From Tenebrio molitor (taxonomy: Eukaryota > Arthropoda > Insecta > Coleoptera > Tenebrionidae): a stretch of DNA of 64,000 nt. A program made the translations under genes and the position numbers. The DNA lies in NCBI RefSeq assembly GCF_963966145.1, contig NC_091048.1:27404001-27468000 (forward strand), written 5' to 3'. This document shows positions 45,053 to 55,924 of this stretch, in pieces (the stretch's first letter is position 1; each line of letters begins with the position of its first letter). Under the pieces are notes generated by a model. The model searched no databases. It was not told the origin of the DNA and saw only the letters and a program-made list of their open reading frames with translations.

Positions 45053-46383
45053 CGCTGTTTTCATTTATAAAATATATTATTTCAAAAATCCACCCGCTTG
45101 TTTCTTAAACCCCTCCACCTTCCACACAAAAAGTCTTAAAAAAAGATAAACAAAACAACTTCTTGTCTTTACTCTTGACAGCTGTCATTTGTCAAATGAC
45201 ATGTGTTACGTTCCTCACTGACGTGACGTAACGTAAACACAAACGATCTGATTGTAAAGTGGGCTTCACCAAATTACATTTATACCATACGAGTTACACA
45301 AAAGATCAGATTTTGACTCTTAAAAGTTCTATTCTCGACAACGAGTGGTGCAAACTGTTACACAATAGGAAATAACGAGAACAAAAACCAGCAAAAATGT
45401 TAGGTTATGTTGACCACTTGGCGTCTGCGCACTTGCGCAAAGCAGCAATCCTAATTTCAAAATTACAAAAGCAATTACATGAATAGTCTGTTCATTAATT
45501 CATGCAGTTGGTAATTATTGTGCAATTATTTGTTACTTTAGCGATACAAATACTTACAATAGGTATTTGATGTGTAACGATCGAAAAAGTTGAGGTCGCG
45601 TAAAGGCCACGAATTCCAAGAGAAACGTCTTTTCGTGGTGAAAAATTATAAAACTGGGACTTACCTGTTGAAATACGAGGGAGAAAAGGACGGTTTGGTT
45701 TTCGGGGGTCAGGACGAGTTACAAATCTGTGGGTAAAAAATTAGAGATTGGTAAAGCAAGATCAAGTATTTTTCTGACGGTATTTACGCTGCGAGAAGGG
45801 TGTTCAACCCTATCACGGAATTCGGGGGTAACTGGGGCCGGAGTCGCCCTTAGGGCGTGGGCGCATTCATTATTGATGGGTTTTTATTAATTACACCGCG
45901 AAGAATCAAGCAGGCGACTTTCAATTTTAACGCGCTGGCAGCGCCTCTACCGGTGAAACCTCCATCAGTCATCAGTCAGTTGAGTTGTGGTGTGATGAAC
46001 AATGCCATTTTAGTATTGTTTTATCGGGTTGTTCGGCGTGGTGAGCACGGAGGGCGTCGATTACGTGGCTGGTGACCGAGTCGAAGGGTGTCCAGGTGTT
46101 GGCGTGATGGTGAACGGGGTACCCGTCGTCGGTGTAAAACAGTGGAAAGTGTGAATGTAGTGTCTGTTGTCGGAGTGCCGTCGTCAATAATTAAGGGATA
46201 ATTGGTGTCGAGTGTCGATGGGGGTGGAATCGTGAATGTGGCGGGGCTGTTCTGTTAGGGCTGGGTGTGTGCGAGGGTGGTTTTCGGGGTGGAAATAGCG
46301 GAATCGCCGGTCTCACCGACTCACGCAAATGGCGCCCGATTCAAATGTCAATGTAAACAAACCGTGCTGAAGAAGCGACGAGG
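45053..46383 (+). promoter_or_regulatory. Intergenic region and 5' UTR upstream of ARIP4
   Basis: Non-coding spacer between the nesprin end and the ARIP4 start. A cAMP-response-like GACGTGACGTAACG lies near 45220. Repeated TCAGT initiator words (CATCAGTCATCAGTCAG) at about 45963-45980 mark a likely start site, followed by about 400 nt of GC-rich leader. A 52-codon open stretch without ATG at 45578-45736 is of unknown meaning. Confidence 0.45.
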
Positions 46384-49300
46384 ATGGAACCGATTCTGCA
46401 GAGGTTCGGAGATGTCACGATCCAGAGGCTCGAGAAGCCCAAGGCGGGACCCCCGAGTGACGGGGGTTCCGTGGAGAAGGGCAAAGACGAGGGGTCCAGC
46501 GGCCCCGAGGACGAGAGCAACGATGAGACTCTCAGTCTGAAGAGGTCGTTCCCCGACTCGCAGATCTCCATCAAAAAATTCAAATTCGACCCGAGCACCA
46601 TCACGCTCGAGAAGAAGTCGGCGGACGAGACTTCGACGGACCCCAAGAAAATCAGTGATGACTCTAGTGAGAAACGTAGCAAATTCGTTAGTAGTGATGA
46701 AATTAACTTTAGTGACACCGAAATATCGGACTTCGATAGCGAAAGTGAACTGGAATCGGACAGTGAACCCCTCCCTGGTGATAAGCCTCCGAATACTAAA
46801 GTTAATTCGGAAGACGAACTCACCACAAACTCGTTCCTCGACAAGTTCGTCGACGACCCGTTCGCGACGGCCGAGCCGGAGACTGCCAAAGCCGCCGAGG
46901 CCACCCCTCCCGACACCGAAGACTACGACTTCGACATCAAAGAAAAACTGAAAGAAATGGGGGAGATCAGCTTTCAGACGGTGAAGAAGGGCGAAGTCAA
47001 GCCCAAGAAGGTCGAAGCCACGGAGAACGAAGTCGTGGTGACCCCCGCCCGGAAACCAGGTGAGACGCTCTTAAGTTCTGTGGTATCAGAGATTCAAGGG
47101 TGATTCTTTTCAGGCGCCACCCCCGAGGAGGACCCCGGCGAGCGCAAGGGGCTCAACCTCCGCCGCAACATCCGCGAGGTCATGGACGAGACCAAGCTGG
47201 ACGAGTCGACGCTGGCGGCGCAGCGCCAGGAGATGGAGCGCCTCCAGAGGGTGCAGGAGCAGCAGCGCCTCCTGCGCGAGTTCCAGAGGCAGGCGGCGCA
47301 GGAGCGCATGCAGAACAAGGTGATCTCGCTGCTGCAGGGCAACAACTTCTCCAAGCCGGGCACGTCGACCACCAGGATCGGCAACACGGTGCTGGTGAAG
47401 CTGCCCAACGGACAGACCAAACCGATGACGAGGCTCCCCAAGCGGCCCTTCGATCTGGTCAGGGTGCAGAAGAATGCCGCCTCGGCGGTCGGGACTCCAC
47501 CCGTCAGAAACCCCAGGAGTCTGATCTCGCTCAAGAAGCCGGGGGCGAACCTCACGCCCTCGGTCAGCATAGCGCCGGTGGCGAAGAAGTTCCCACCGAT
47601 GATGAAGTCGCACAGCGATAGCGACAGCGAAGAGGACATCAAACCGATAATTCCGAAAATAAAACGTAAGTTGCGGGCAACAAGTGGCCGCCACGCGAAA
47701 GGGTTTTTTATTCTTGGGACGACACCGTATAGTTTTGTTTTGTTTTTTTGGAACAACGAAATTATTTAATTTTGCGTTTTATGAATGAACCGAAGCAAGG
47801 TGGTACAACAGGTTTTTGTTGTTTTGTTTTGTTTTGTTGATTCTTTTTGTGGAGGTAAAGCGGTCAATAGTTTGTTGTCGTTGTGCGCAACAGAGGGCAC
47901 TAGTCGTTACGAGTTTTAACACCGGACGACCCTCACTGGTTTAAGATGTTTGAAGTGTGTACAGTCACGTCATCTCGTTGAAGATGCATGTCTTTTTTTT
48001 GTAAAATTTCTCCAGAAAGGGGCGGGGGTCGCTGACCTCTGCCTCATCCAATTAAATTAAAACAAAAATTTCTTTCTATCTCTTTTTTAAAGTCTTTTTT
48101 CTTCTAACTTCTATACTTCTGCCACGTCCCGGCAGCCCTGCAGCTCATTCAATCATTCATGTACTATTTTTTTTTCCATTTCCTTTTTTTTTGCTTAAAA
48201 GAAAAAGAATCACTATCACTATTAAAAAGTCTACTGCAATTTTTCTTACAAATAATTAAAAAAAAAAGCAAAACGTAGTTGTTGTTTCACTAACCCATCT
48301 TCGATTCTTCGGTCTTTTCACCTTTAAATTTGAAGAAAATGAAGAAATCGCAAATGATAAACAATAGAGTAACGATTCAGGTACAGTCCGGTTGCTATAT
48401 TATACAATTTGCGATTAAAAAGGCCTCTGCTTCACTTTTATAAATCATAGTCTGTGACTTCACTAAAAAACATAAAAATCACTTTTCAAAGTCTTTGTTT
48501 TGCTCAAGAATTTGTTCCGCGAGGAGGTTAGAAGGTGTTGGTGGTTCTTAAGTAAATTGCGTTTCCAGCGAAAGAAGCTCCGGTCACCACCATCGACATC
48601 TCGTCCGACGAGGACTGCATCGTGGTCTCCGAGCCGGAAGGCGACCAGAGCGACGAACCGGAAGATGACCCGAGCAACTCCGGCATGCACACCAATGACG
48701 AGTTCAACCAGCCGGACGAACAGGGTAGAGTGGTGGTGAACATCGGCCACCTCGACAACGAACCCGACGTGTTTCTCGCACCCCAAATCGCGAGGGTCAT
48801 CAAGCCGCACCAGATCGGAGGGGTCAGATTCCTCTACGACAACGTCATCGAAAGCACGAGCCGATTCGAGAGCTCGGCCGGTAAGAGACAACCCCTTTGG
48901 TGAGGACGCCGTCACCGAATGTTAATAATCCTAGGTTTCGGGTGCATCCTCGCTCATTCCATGGGTCTCGGTAAGACTCTCCAGGTGGTGTGCTTCTCGG
49001 ACATCTTCCTGAGACACACTCCGGCGAAGACGATCCTGTGCATCATGCCCATCAACACGCTGCAGAACTGGATGGCGGAGTACAACATGTGGTTGCCGAC
49101 GGAGGAGGCGGTGGCGAACAGCGCGCTGACCGTGCACGGCGAGGTCAGAGCGAGGAACTTCAACCTGCACGTGTTGAACGACAGCCACAAGACGTTGGCG
49201 GCGCGGCACAAGGTCATCAAACAGTGGAGACTCGGGGGCGGGGTTCTTCTCATAGGGTACGAACAGTTCAGGTTGTTGTCGTTGCGCAAACACCCCAAAT

Positions 49301-52300
49301 CGAAGCGGAAACCTCACCTGCCAGAACCAGTAGAAGACGACAAGAACAAAGCCCTCTTTGATGGTAAAGCTGTCGAGGTAAATTGACGGAAGCGTTGATG
49401 AGTCACTTTTGGTTTGTAGATGTCCACGAGGCTTTGGTCACGCCCGGCCCGGACCTGGTGATCTGCGACGAAGGTCACAGGATCAAGAACTCGCACGCGT
49501 CCATTTCGCAAGCTCTGAAGCAGATGCGCACCAAGAGGCGGATTGTCTTGACCGGCTATCCTCTCCAGAACAATCTGATGGAGTACTGGTGCATGGTCGA
49601 CTTCGTCAGACCCAACTATCTGGGGTCCAAGACGGAATTCTGCAACATGTTCGAGAGGCCGATTATGAACGGGCAGTGTATCGACTCCACGGAGGCGGAC
49701 ATCAAACTGATGCGGTACAGAGCGCACGTGTTGCACTCCCTGTTGGTGGGTTTCGTCCAGAGACGTTCCCACGCGGTCCTGCAGACGGTCCTGCCGCAGA
49801 AAGAAGAGTACGTGTTGTTGGTGCGAATGTTGCCGTTCCAAAGAAAGTTGTACGAGACGTTCATGGACGAGGTGGTGCGGTCGCAAGCCGTCCCCAACCC
49901 GTTGAAGGCGTTCGCGGTTTGTTGCAAAATCTGGAACCATCCGGACGTGCTGTACAACTTCTTGAAGAAGCGGGCGAGAGGCGACGCCGTCGATATTGAT
50001 CTCGAGGAGGTGGGGAGTACGGCCGGAGTGGCAGGATCGACGGAGCGGAACAAATCGAAGAAGGCGCCGTCCAGACCGAGGCGGAGCGCCCCTCGGGGGA
50101 AGAACGGAGCGAAACCGGCGGCGTCAGTCACTCCTTACAGCACCAACGCTCCGAGCGAGACGAGTCAGAATCCTCCGGCGACGCCGCAGCCACCTCCGAG
50201 CGTCGCCAGCGACAGTCAGAACTACAACAACTTCTTCGACCAGAACTCGCAGCAGTTCGCGCCGAACTCGAACAGTTTCGAGAGCCCCAACAGCTTCAAC
50301 ACTTTCGGACAAGAATCGACAGGGAACTTCGTCGGTTCGCAGAACAGTTTCGTCAACAACATATCAGACAATTCGCACTTCGGGCCGAATTACAACAGAA
50401 CCGACGGTCAACAGCAGAACTTCAATTTCGAGCAGAACTCGTACCAGAACTACCAGCAGAACTACTGGGGCCAGCAGAACGAGACCTACAACCAGAACAA
50501 CGAGTTCTACAATCAACAGTACAACCCGAATTTCAGCAGCAACAACGCGAACCAGGCGTGGGTCAAGAAGGAGGAGAAGCCGGCGATGATGGGAACGCCG
50601 AGTCCGATCAAGGCCGAGAACAGTAACGATTCCAAGCCCAAGATCAACATCATCAGCGACATCAAGTTGCCGTCGGTCTTCAACTCGGAGAAGATCAAGA
50701 TCTTGAGCGACATCAAGATCGAGCCCAAGGTGGAGGAGTTGGACGACAAGTCGGACATCAAGCCGGAGATGAAGAAGTTGATCAAGGACGAGTTGAAGAA
50801 CGAGCTGAACAACAGCGACGATAAGTTTTTGGATGCGGCGCTCACGCCGAAGATGGCAGCTAAGGATATTAAAGAAGACAGCGGAATTCCGTATGATTGG
50901 GTATGTGCAAGAAGGCGGACGTAAAAAATTAAACTTATGAAAACGTACGGCCTAGCTTAAATCATACTAACATTCGTGATTAAGAGAGGTTTTGCCAAAA
51001 CTCCAATGAATAATGTTGTTTATGGTTTCGTTTTTATTTCGAAAATAGGATTCTGTCGTGAATATTTTGTGTTCTTGAATGAAAGGCATTTTTTCAGTGA
51101 AATCCACATAAATGTCAAAATTGACAAGTGACAGTTTATTAAGTTACGTTGTACGTTTTCAAAAATGTTGTTTTTCACAGCCGCCCTTTATTTCTTTTTT
51201 CGTCGATTATGTAATTGTTTCTTGCATCGTAGTGTGCTGTGCAATTTGCCGCCTGCAATGCATAACGTAACTATACTATCTTGAAGGTCAACTGGTGTGA
51301 TTACTTTTTTGTCTAAAAACAAAGGTCTCTAAAATGATTAATTTAAAGTAAAAATAAATCGCAAGAAATTTCATTTTCAGTTAAAATTTCATTGAAAAAT
51401 AATAAAAACAAAAATAAATCAAAAGAACTAGTGCATTGTTTTCAAAGAAAGAATTTCGCTCCTATGTTCAAGACACGTGATTACTGTTACTTACCTATTT
51501 CGCTTTTTGTAGTTTGTCATTTAAATACTTGATCTTTAAAATATCCAGATAGTGCAAAATGTTTGTGAGTTATGCCTCGTCATCCCTTTAATCCGCAACA
51601 GCTTCCTCAGTTTGTTTTTCCTTTATTTGCACATTCTGCGACCAACTTCGAAACCTTGAAAAATGATAAGTAATGAAAACTGCAGTGACAAGTGTGAGCT
51701 GTCAAATGTCAAATTTACAAATCTAGAGAGGCGGCAAGTCTTTTCATAGCCAAGCACGATGTAATTAGGATCTATGATCACCCCTTTAAATTGTCTCATT
51801 CTTGACTGACTAGTTTTTTTTTTTTGCAGGCTGTGGATCTCTTGAAAGATTACATCCCCGGTCGTATCGAAAACTCGGCCAAAATGGAGATTCTTTTTTG
51901 TATAATCAGAGAAAGCATAGCTCTGGGTGATAGATTGTTAGTTTTCAGTCAGTCGTTGATCACTCTCGACTTGATCGAGCAGTTTCTACAGATGAATCTA
52001 GTTCCGGGAGACACGCAAAAGTGGTGTCGCAACAGCAGCTACTACCGTGAGTTGTCCGGTGGTTGTGGTTCTTTTTTTTAATTTTGAAACTTTCGTTCAG
52101 GTCTGGACGGCTCCACCAGCGCCCTCGAGCGCGAGAAGCTCATAAACGAGTTCAACTCCAACCCCAAGATCCACTTGTTTTTGGTGTCGACCCGAGCGGG
52201 TTCGCTCGGCATAAATTTGATCGGTGCGAACCGCGTCGTGGTGTTGGACGCGTCTTGGAACCCCTGTCATGACACGCAAGCCGTCTGCAGAGTGTACAGA

Positions 52301-54196
52301 TACGGGCAACGAAAACCTTGCTTTGTCTATCGCCTCGTCGTCGACAACTGCCTCGAGAAGAAGATCTACGACAGACAGATAAACAAGCAGGGGATGTCGG
52401 ATCGCGTCGTCGACGAGTGCAATCCCGACGCCCATCTGACGATGAAGGACGTCAGCACGCTGTGTTGGGACGACAAGAAGGACGAAGGCGAGGAGAAGGA
52501 CTGGATGCACGTCAGAGACAACTACATCGATGTGGTCATGCACAAGGTGATCGAGAATCACGGGAGGCGGTTGAACAAGGAGCCGTTCCAGCACGAGTCT
52601 CTGCTTGTGGACAGGAAGGAAAAGCAGTTGTCGCAGCAGGAGAAGAGGTTGGCCAAGAAGGGTTACGAGAGGGAGAAGCAGGCGGCGAGACAGCCCCCGT
52701 ACAATTTGTTGGCAGGGGGACGGGGACACCGGCCGGTGGCGTCCGTGAGGCCGATGCAGCAGGGCAACGAGAGACCGTCGAGGTGGATCCCGGCGGAGCA
52801 CTGGCAGAGGCAGGGGATGACGGCCCAAGAGATGACTCTACCTTTGGACGTGGTGATTCCGACCAATCAGCCCGAGAAGGGTAACATCGTCCTGAAAGCC
52901 GGTCAGAAGGTGCTGGTGTTGAAGTCACCGAAAGGCGTGTACATGCAGCTGGAAAGCGGCAAGATCGTCGCGATCAAGACGGCGATCAAGGTGAAAGGCA
53001 AAGCCGAGGACAACAACGATCCGACGAAGATGATCAAGCCGACCCTGCCGCCCACGATGAAGGTGAATCCGTCGCTGTCGGTGATGCCGCAGAAGCGGGT
53101 GGTGAAGCCGTTCACCCCGGGCGTCGCCAAGATGAACGTGCGCAGCATAAGACAGTCAGTTCCTAACCTGGTGTCGCGAATCCAGAGCTTCACAAAGAAA
53201 GACGCGAACTTCCGGAGTCGGTCGTTCGCGGGGCGGGGCGAAGTCGAGCGGAAGCAGGCGACGAAACCGCGGGACGCGGAGGTGTTCCCCGGGAGCAGCA
53301 GCGACGAGGAGCACACCCACAACGACCGCAACAAGCAAAACAACCTGGACGTGGTCCTGCCGGATCGAATGTCGGTCCCCGACGACATCCAGAAGAGGAT
53401 ATCGCTGCTGAAGAAGCAGGTCTCGATTAAGAGGCTGTCGAGTCAGCCCCAGGAGCAAAAACCGCACTCGTCGGTGCTGCAGCGACTGGAGGAGACGACC
53501 ACGTCGGTGATGAACGACAACACGCCGTTCCAGGTACGCGGGACGATTTCCGATGCGGTTTGTCTTGATGGCGCGCCGTTTCAGGAGACCCTCGACAGCA
53601 TCACGAACTCGTACAAGGACGACGCCATCGAAGACGACGCCTCCTCCGACCCCAAACCGGCGCAGATACCGAGCGACGCTAGCGATCACAGCGACGAAGT
53701 GACGTACGTGTCGGAACAGCCGCCGCCGCAGCCGTACCAGCAGCCACCGACGCCGCAAGAAATCAAAACGGAAGCGCCCTCGAGCGACTACTACAATAAC
53801 TACTACAATTATAACATGCAACCGTACCACGCCCCGCCACCGCCGCCGCCTCCGCAAGGATACGGCTATCCGGCGCAACCCCCTCCTTACGACATGATGG
53901 GGTATCCCGCGCAGCCCCAGCAACCCCAATACAATTACGGCTACCAGGGTTATCCTCCCCCTCAGCCGCACTATCCGCCGCACCCGCCTCAACCGGCCGG
54001 TTACGATTACAACGCACCGCAACCGGTCTACGGAGGTTATCACAATCCGTATCCGCAACAGTATCCCCCGCCTCCGCCTCCCCAAGGTATGTATCCTCCT
54101 CCTCCCACCCCGGGTAACCCGCAAGGGTACCAGGACTATCAGTACCCGCAAATGACAAACGCAACCAACGCGACACCCTACTACCCCAGCACTTAA
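46384..54196 (+). CDS. RAD54L2: ARIP4 / RAD54L2-type SNF2 chromatin-remodelling ATPase
   Basis: Inferred exons are 46384-47059, 47114-47665, 48569-48880, 48935-49363, 49420-50900, 51830-52046, 52101-53533 and 53585-54196, giving about 1,903 residues. SNF2 motifs are clear: I SMGLGKTLQ, Ia LCIMPINTLQNW, II DEGH, III LTGYPLQNN, IV LLVFSQSLITLD, V STRAGSLGINL, VI AVCRVYRYGQRK. DEGH and the flanking sequence are typical of the ATRX/ARIP4 branch, and ARIP4 is the best fit. The protein should use ATP to remodel nucleosomes and act as a nuclear-receptor cofactor. The N-terminus is acidic with a helical QRQEMERLQRVQEQQ segment. Between the two ATPase lobes is an N/Q-rich insert, and the tail is Pro/Tyr/Gln-rich. 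Several psi-K-x-E sumoylation-like sites occur (IKAEN, IKIEP, IKPEM, IKTEA). Confidence 0.92.
47666..48568 (+). other. ARIP4 intron, nothing recognised
   Basis: A 0.9-kb intron with poly(T) and TTTTG runs (for example around 47820). No exon, RNA gene or repeat element was recognised. Confidence 0.7.
50040..50560 (+). other. Basic linker plus prion-like N/Q/F-rich insert in ARIP4
   Basis: Inside exon 5 of the gene, a basic stretch (SKKAPSRPRRSAPRGKNGAK) is followed by about 120 residues dominated by Asn, Gln, Ser, Phe and Tyr, for example FDQNSQQFAPNSNSFESPN and YQNYQQNYWGQQNETYNQNN. It falls after SNF2 motif III and before motif IV, that is between the two RecA lobes. The next 110 residues carry repeated 'SDIK' and sumoylation-like sites. 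Confidence 0.75.
50901..51829 (+). other. ARIP4 intron, nothing recognised
   Basis: A 0.9-kb AT-rich intron ending in a long pyrimidine tract and TTTTTTTGCAG. No exon or repeat element was recognised in it. Confidence 0.7.
53534..53584 (+). other. 51-nt stopless intron or 17-residue optional segment in ARIP4
   Basis: CCGTTCCAG|GTACGC opens and CGTTTCAG|GAG closes a 51-nt segment that is a multiple of three and has no stop. Splicing gives ...PFQ-ETLDS; retention inserts 17 residues (VRGTISDAVCLDGAPFQ). The size matches other small introns here, so splicing is the default reading. Retention would be silent for frame. Confidence 0.6.
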
Positions 54197-54782
54197 GTGT
54201 GTGTTGGTCCCTTCGTTTCGTTTCTCTTGTAGTGCAATGATGATTGTTGATCGTTTTTAAGAAACTAATTTGTAACTTGATTTATTATTTTTCTCTCTGA
54301 ACGTATACCAGATGTTGCATGGTAGGTTTTTCGCGTCACTTACGTTGATAGATGGTAGATCTGTGTTAAACGGAATATGTTAGTGAAGAGATTTTCGCTT
54401 AATAGTATTACTCTCCATGATGTTGATAAATGTGTTTAATTTATCTTGTAACAAGGTATTTCAAATGCGAACTGATATTTTTTATTGTTTTGAATCTTGA
54501 TTTCAATATTTTCTCGCATTTATTATGTACGAGTACGGTTTTACATTGAGTTAGTAAAGTTTCTAATTAAATTATATTATTTAGAGCACGTTAGGATTTT
54601 AATCGTTCCAAAAACCCAGAACAGTCACACTCGCTTGTCCTAGGAACTTGTATCTTTAAGTTGGCACTTATGTTGGCAACGAATGTCATTTGAAACGTCA
54701 GAACTGTCACTGTCGTCGACGACTTGCGATTTACATTTGTAAACATGTTTTGAAGCGTTCTTGGGAGCCAAAGAGTCGTACG

Positions 54783-55778
54783 ATGGCTCACGCTCAGTAC
54801 ATCGATGAATTGATTCGCGAGTATTTGTTGTTCAGAGGTTTCGGTGCGACTCTGAAAGCGCTAGACACCGAACTGAAAGTGGACAAAGAGAAAAGTTTCC
54901 GAGTGGACAAAATCATCGAACAGCTTATGCAGCTTGTGGCAAATTACGATTTGAATTCGTTGCGCGAACTGTGGGGCCATTTGGACGCCCACATGTTCGG
55001 CAAATTGGAGAGTCACTTCATCCCAGGTGAGCGCATTTGCGAGTTTTGTCAAGTTTTGTTCGAGGGTGCTTTGAAGGTGTGAAAAAGCTGGAAAACGCCG
55101 TGCTTAAGTTGTATTTGGTGAACTGTGCCGTTAACAACAAGACTGACAAAGTGATGGAGTTTTTCTTGCGGATGACACCCGAACTGCAGAATCAGAACGA
55201 GTGGAAAGACTGGTTCGGTAAGAGACAGGTTTGCTTTGGTTTTTTCTGACGTAAATATTTAGTTTTTCCGTACATAAAAAATCACGAAGAAAATCCGGCG
55301 TTTTCGCTGTTTTTCACAAAACAGTGGCAGGACACTTTGCTGGTGTCACTGCATAATTTCCTAGCGACAATATTCCAGGTGAGTGCAAACCTGGTGAATT
55401 TCTTTGTTGACAATTGATTTGTAGTACATGCCAACACCGACTCTGATGCATTTTGAGGAAGATGCCAACAAGATCAACAAGTTAGAGCAAAGGAACGAAT
55501 CTTTGAGGAACAGGTTAGCGCTATTGATTGACAGAGGGCCAGAAGCGAACGTCACTCCGTGTCCGGTAGAACCGCCGCCCCATCTGCTGGACGACTTTTA
55601 CATCATCGCCCAAGAAACCAACATTGTGGACAGCCAGGCCAAGAGCTTGAAAAGTCTGATACGAAACATGGGGACTAGCTCCAGTCCCGTTCTGGGACGG
55701 AAGGAGAGTTCCGGTGCCAAAAAGCGACTGAACTCGACGTCGAGGTCGGCAAAGTCGAGTCATTTCTACGACGCATAA
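54783..55778 (+). CDS. WDR91: WDR91-like protein, N-terminal half only (no WD repeats)
   Basis: Exons 54783-55026, 55077-55217, 55263-55378 and 55425-55778 join in phase to give 284 residues. The start MAHAQYIDELIREYLLFRGF matches the LisH-like N-terminus of WDR91, an endosomal Rab7/PI3K regulator that partners WDR81. The block YIKNHEENPAFSLFFTKQW and the coiled coil EEDANKINKLEQRNESLRNR also fit that family. In vertebrates the protein is about 750 residues and ends with WD40 repeats. Here the frame stops with SSHFYDA and an AATAAA lies 37 bp later (55815-55820). The next gene begins on the other strand 146 bp away, so there is no room for WD repeats. The coiled-coil part needed for PI3K-complex contact is kept. 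Confidence 0.85.
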
Positions 55779-55802
55779 AACAAACATCTATACTTAAAAC
55801 GA

Positions 55803-55831
55803 TTTATTTACAATAATAAATAGTATTTATT
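55803..55831. terminator. Interleaved poly(A) signals of two convergent genes
   Basis: On the + strand AATAAA at 55815-55820 serves the WDR91-like gene. On the - strand AATAAA (TTTATT on +) at 55826-55831 and at 55803-55808 can serve Hr96. The stop codons of the two genes are only 146 bp apart, so their mature 3' ends must overlap or abut. Confidence 0.75.
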
Positions 55832-55924
55832 GCTTGGACTATTTAAATTCGAATAAGCGTCTCTTATTTACAAAGGTTCTTCGTTCTAGTCGTATAAAAA
55901 TAGATTTTGCGTGCGGTGCGAAGG

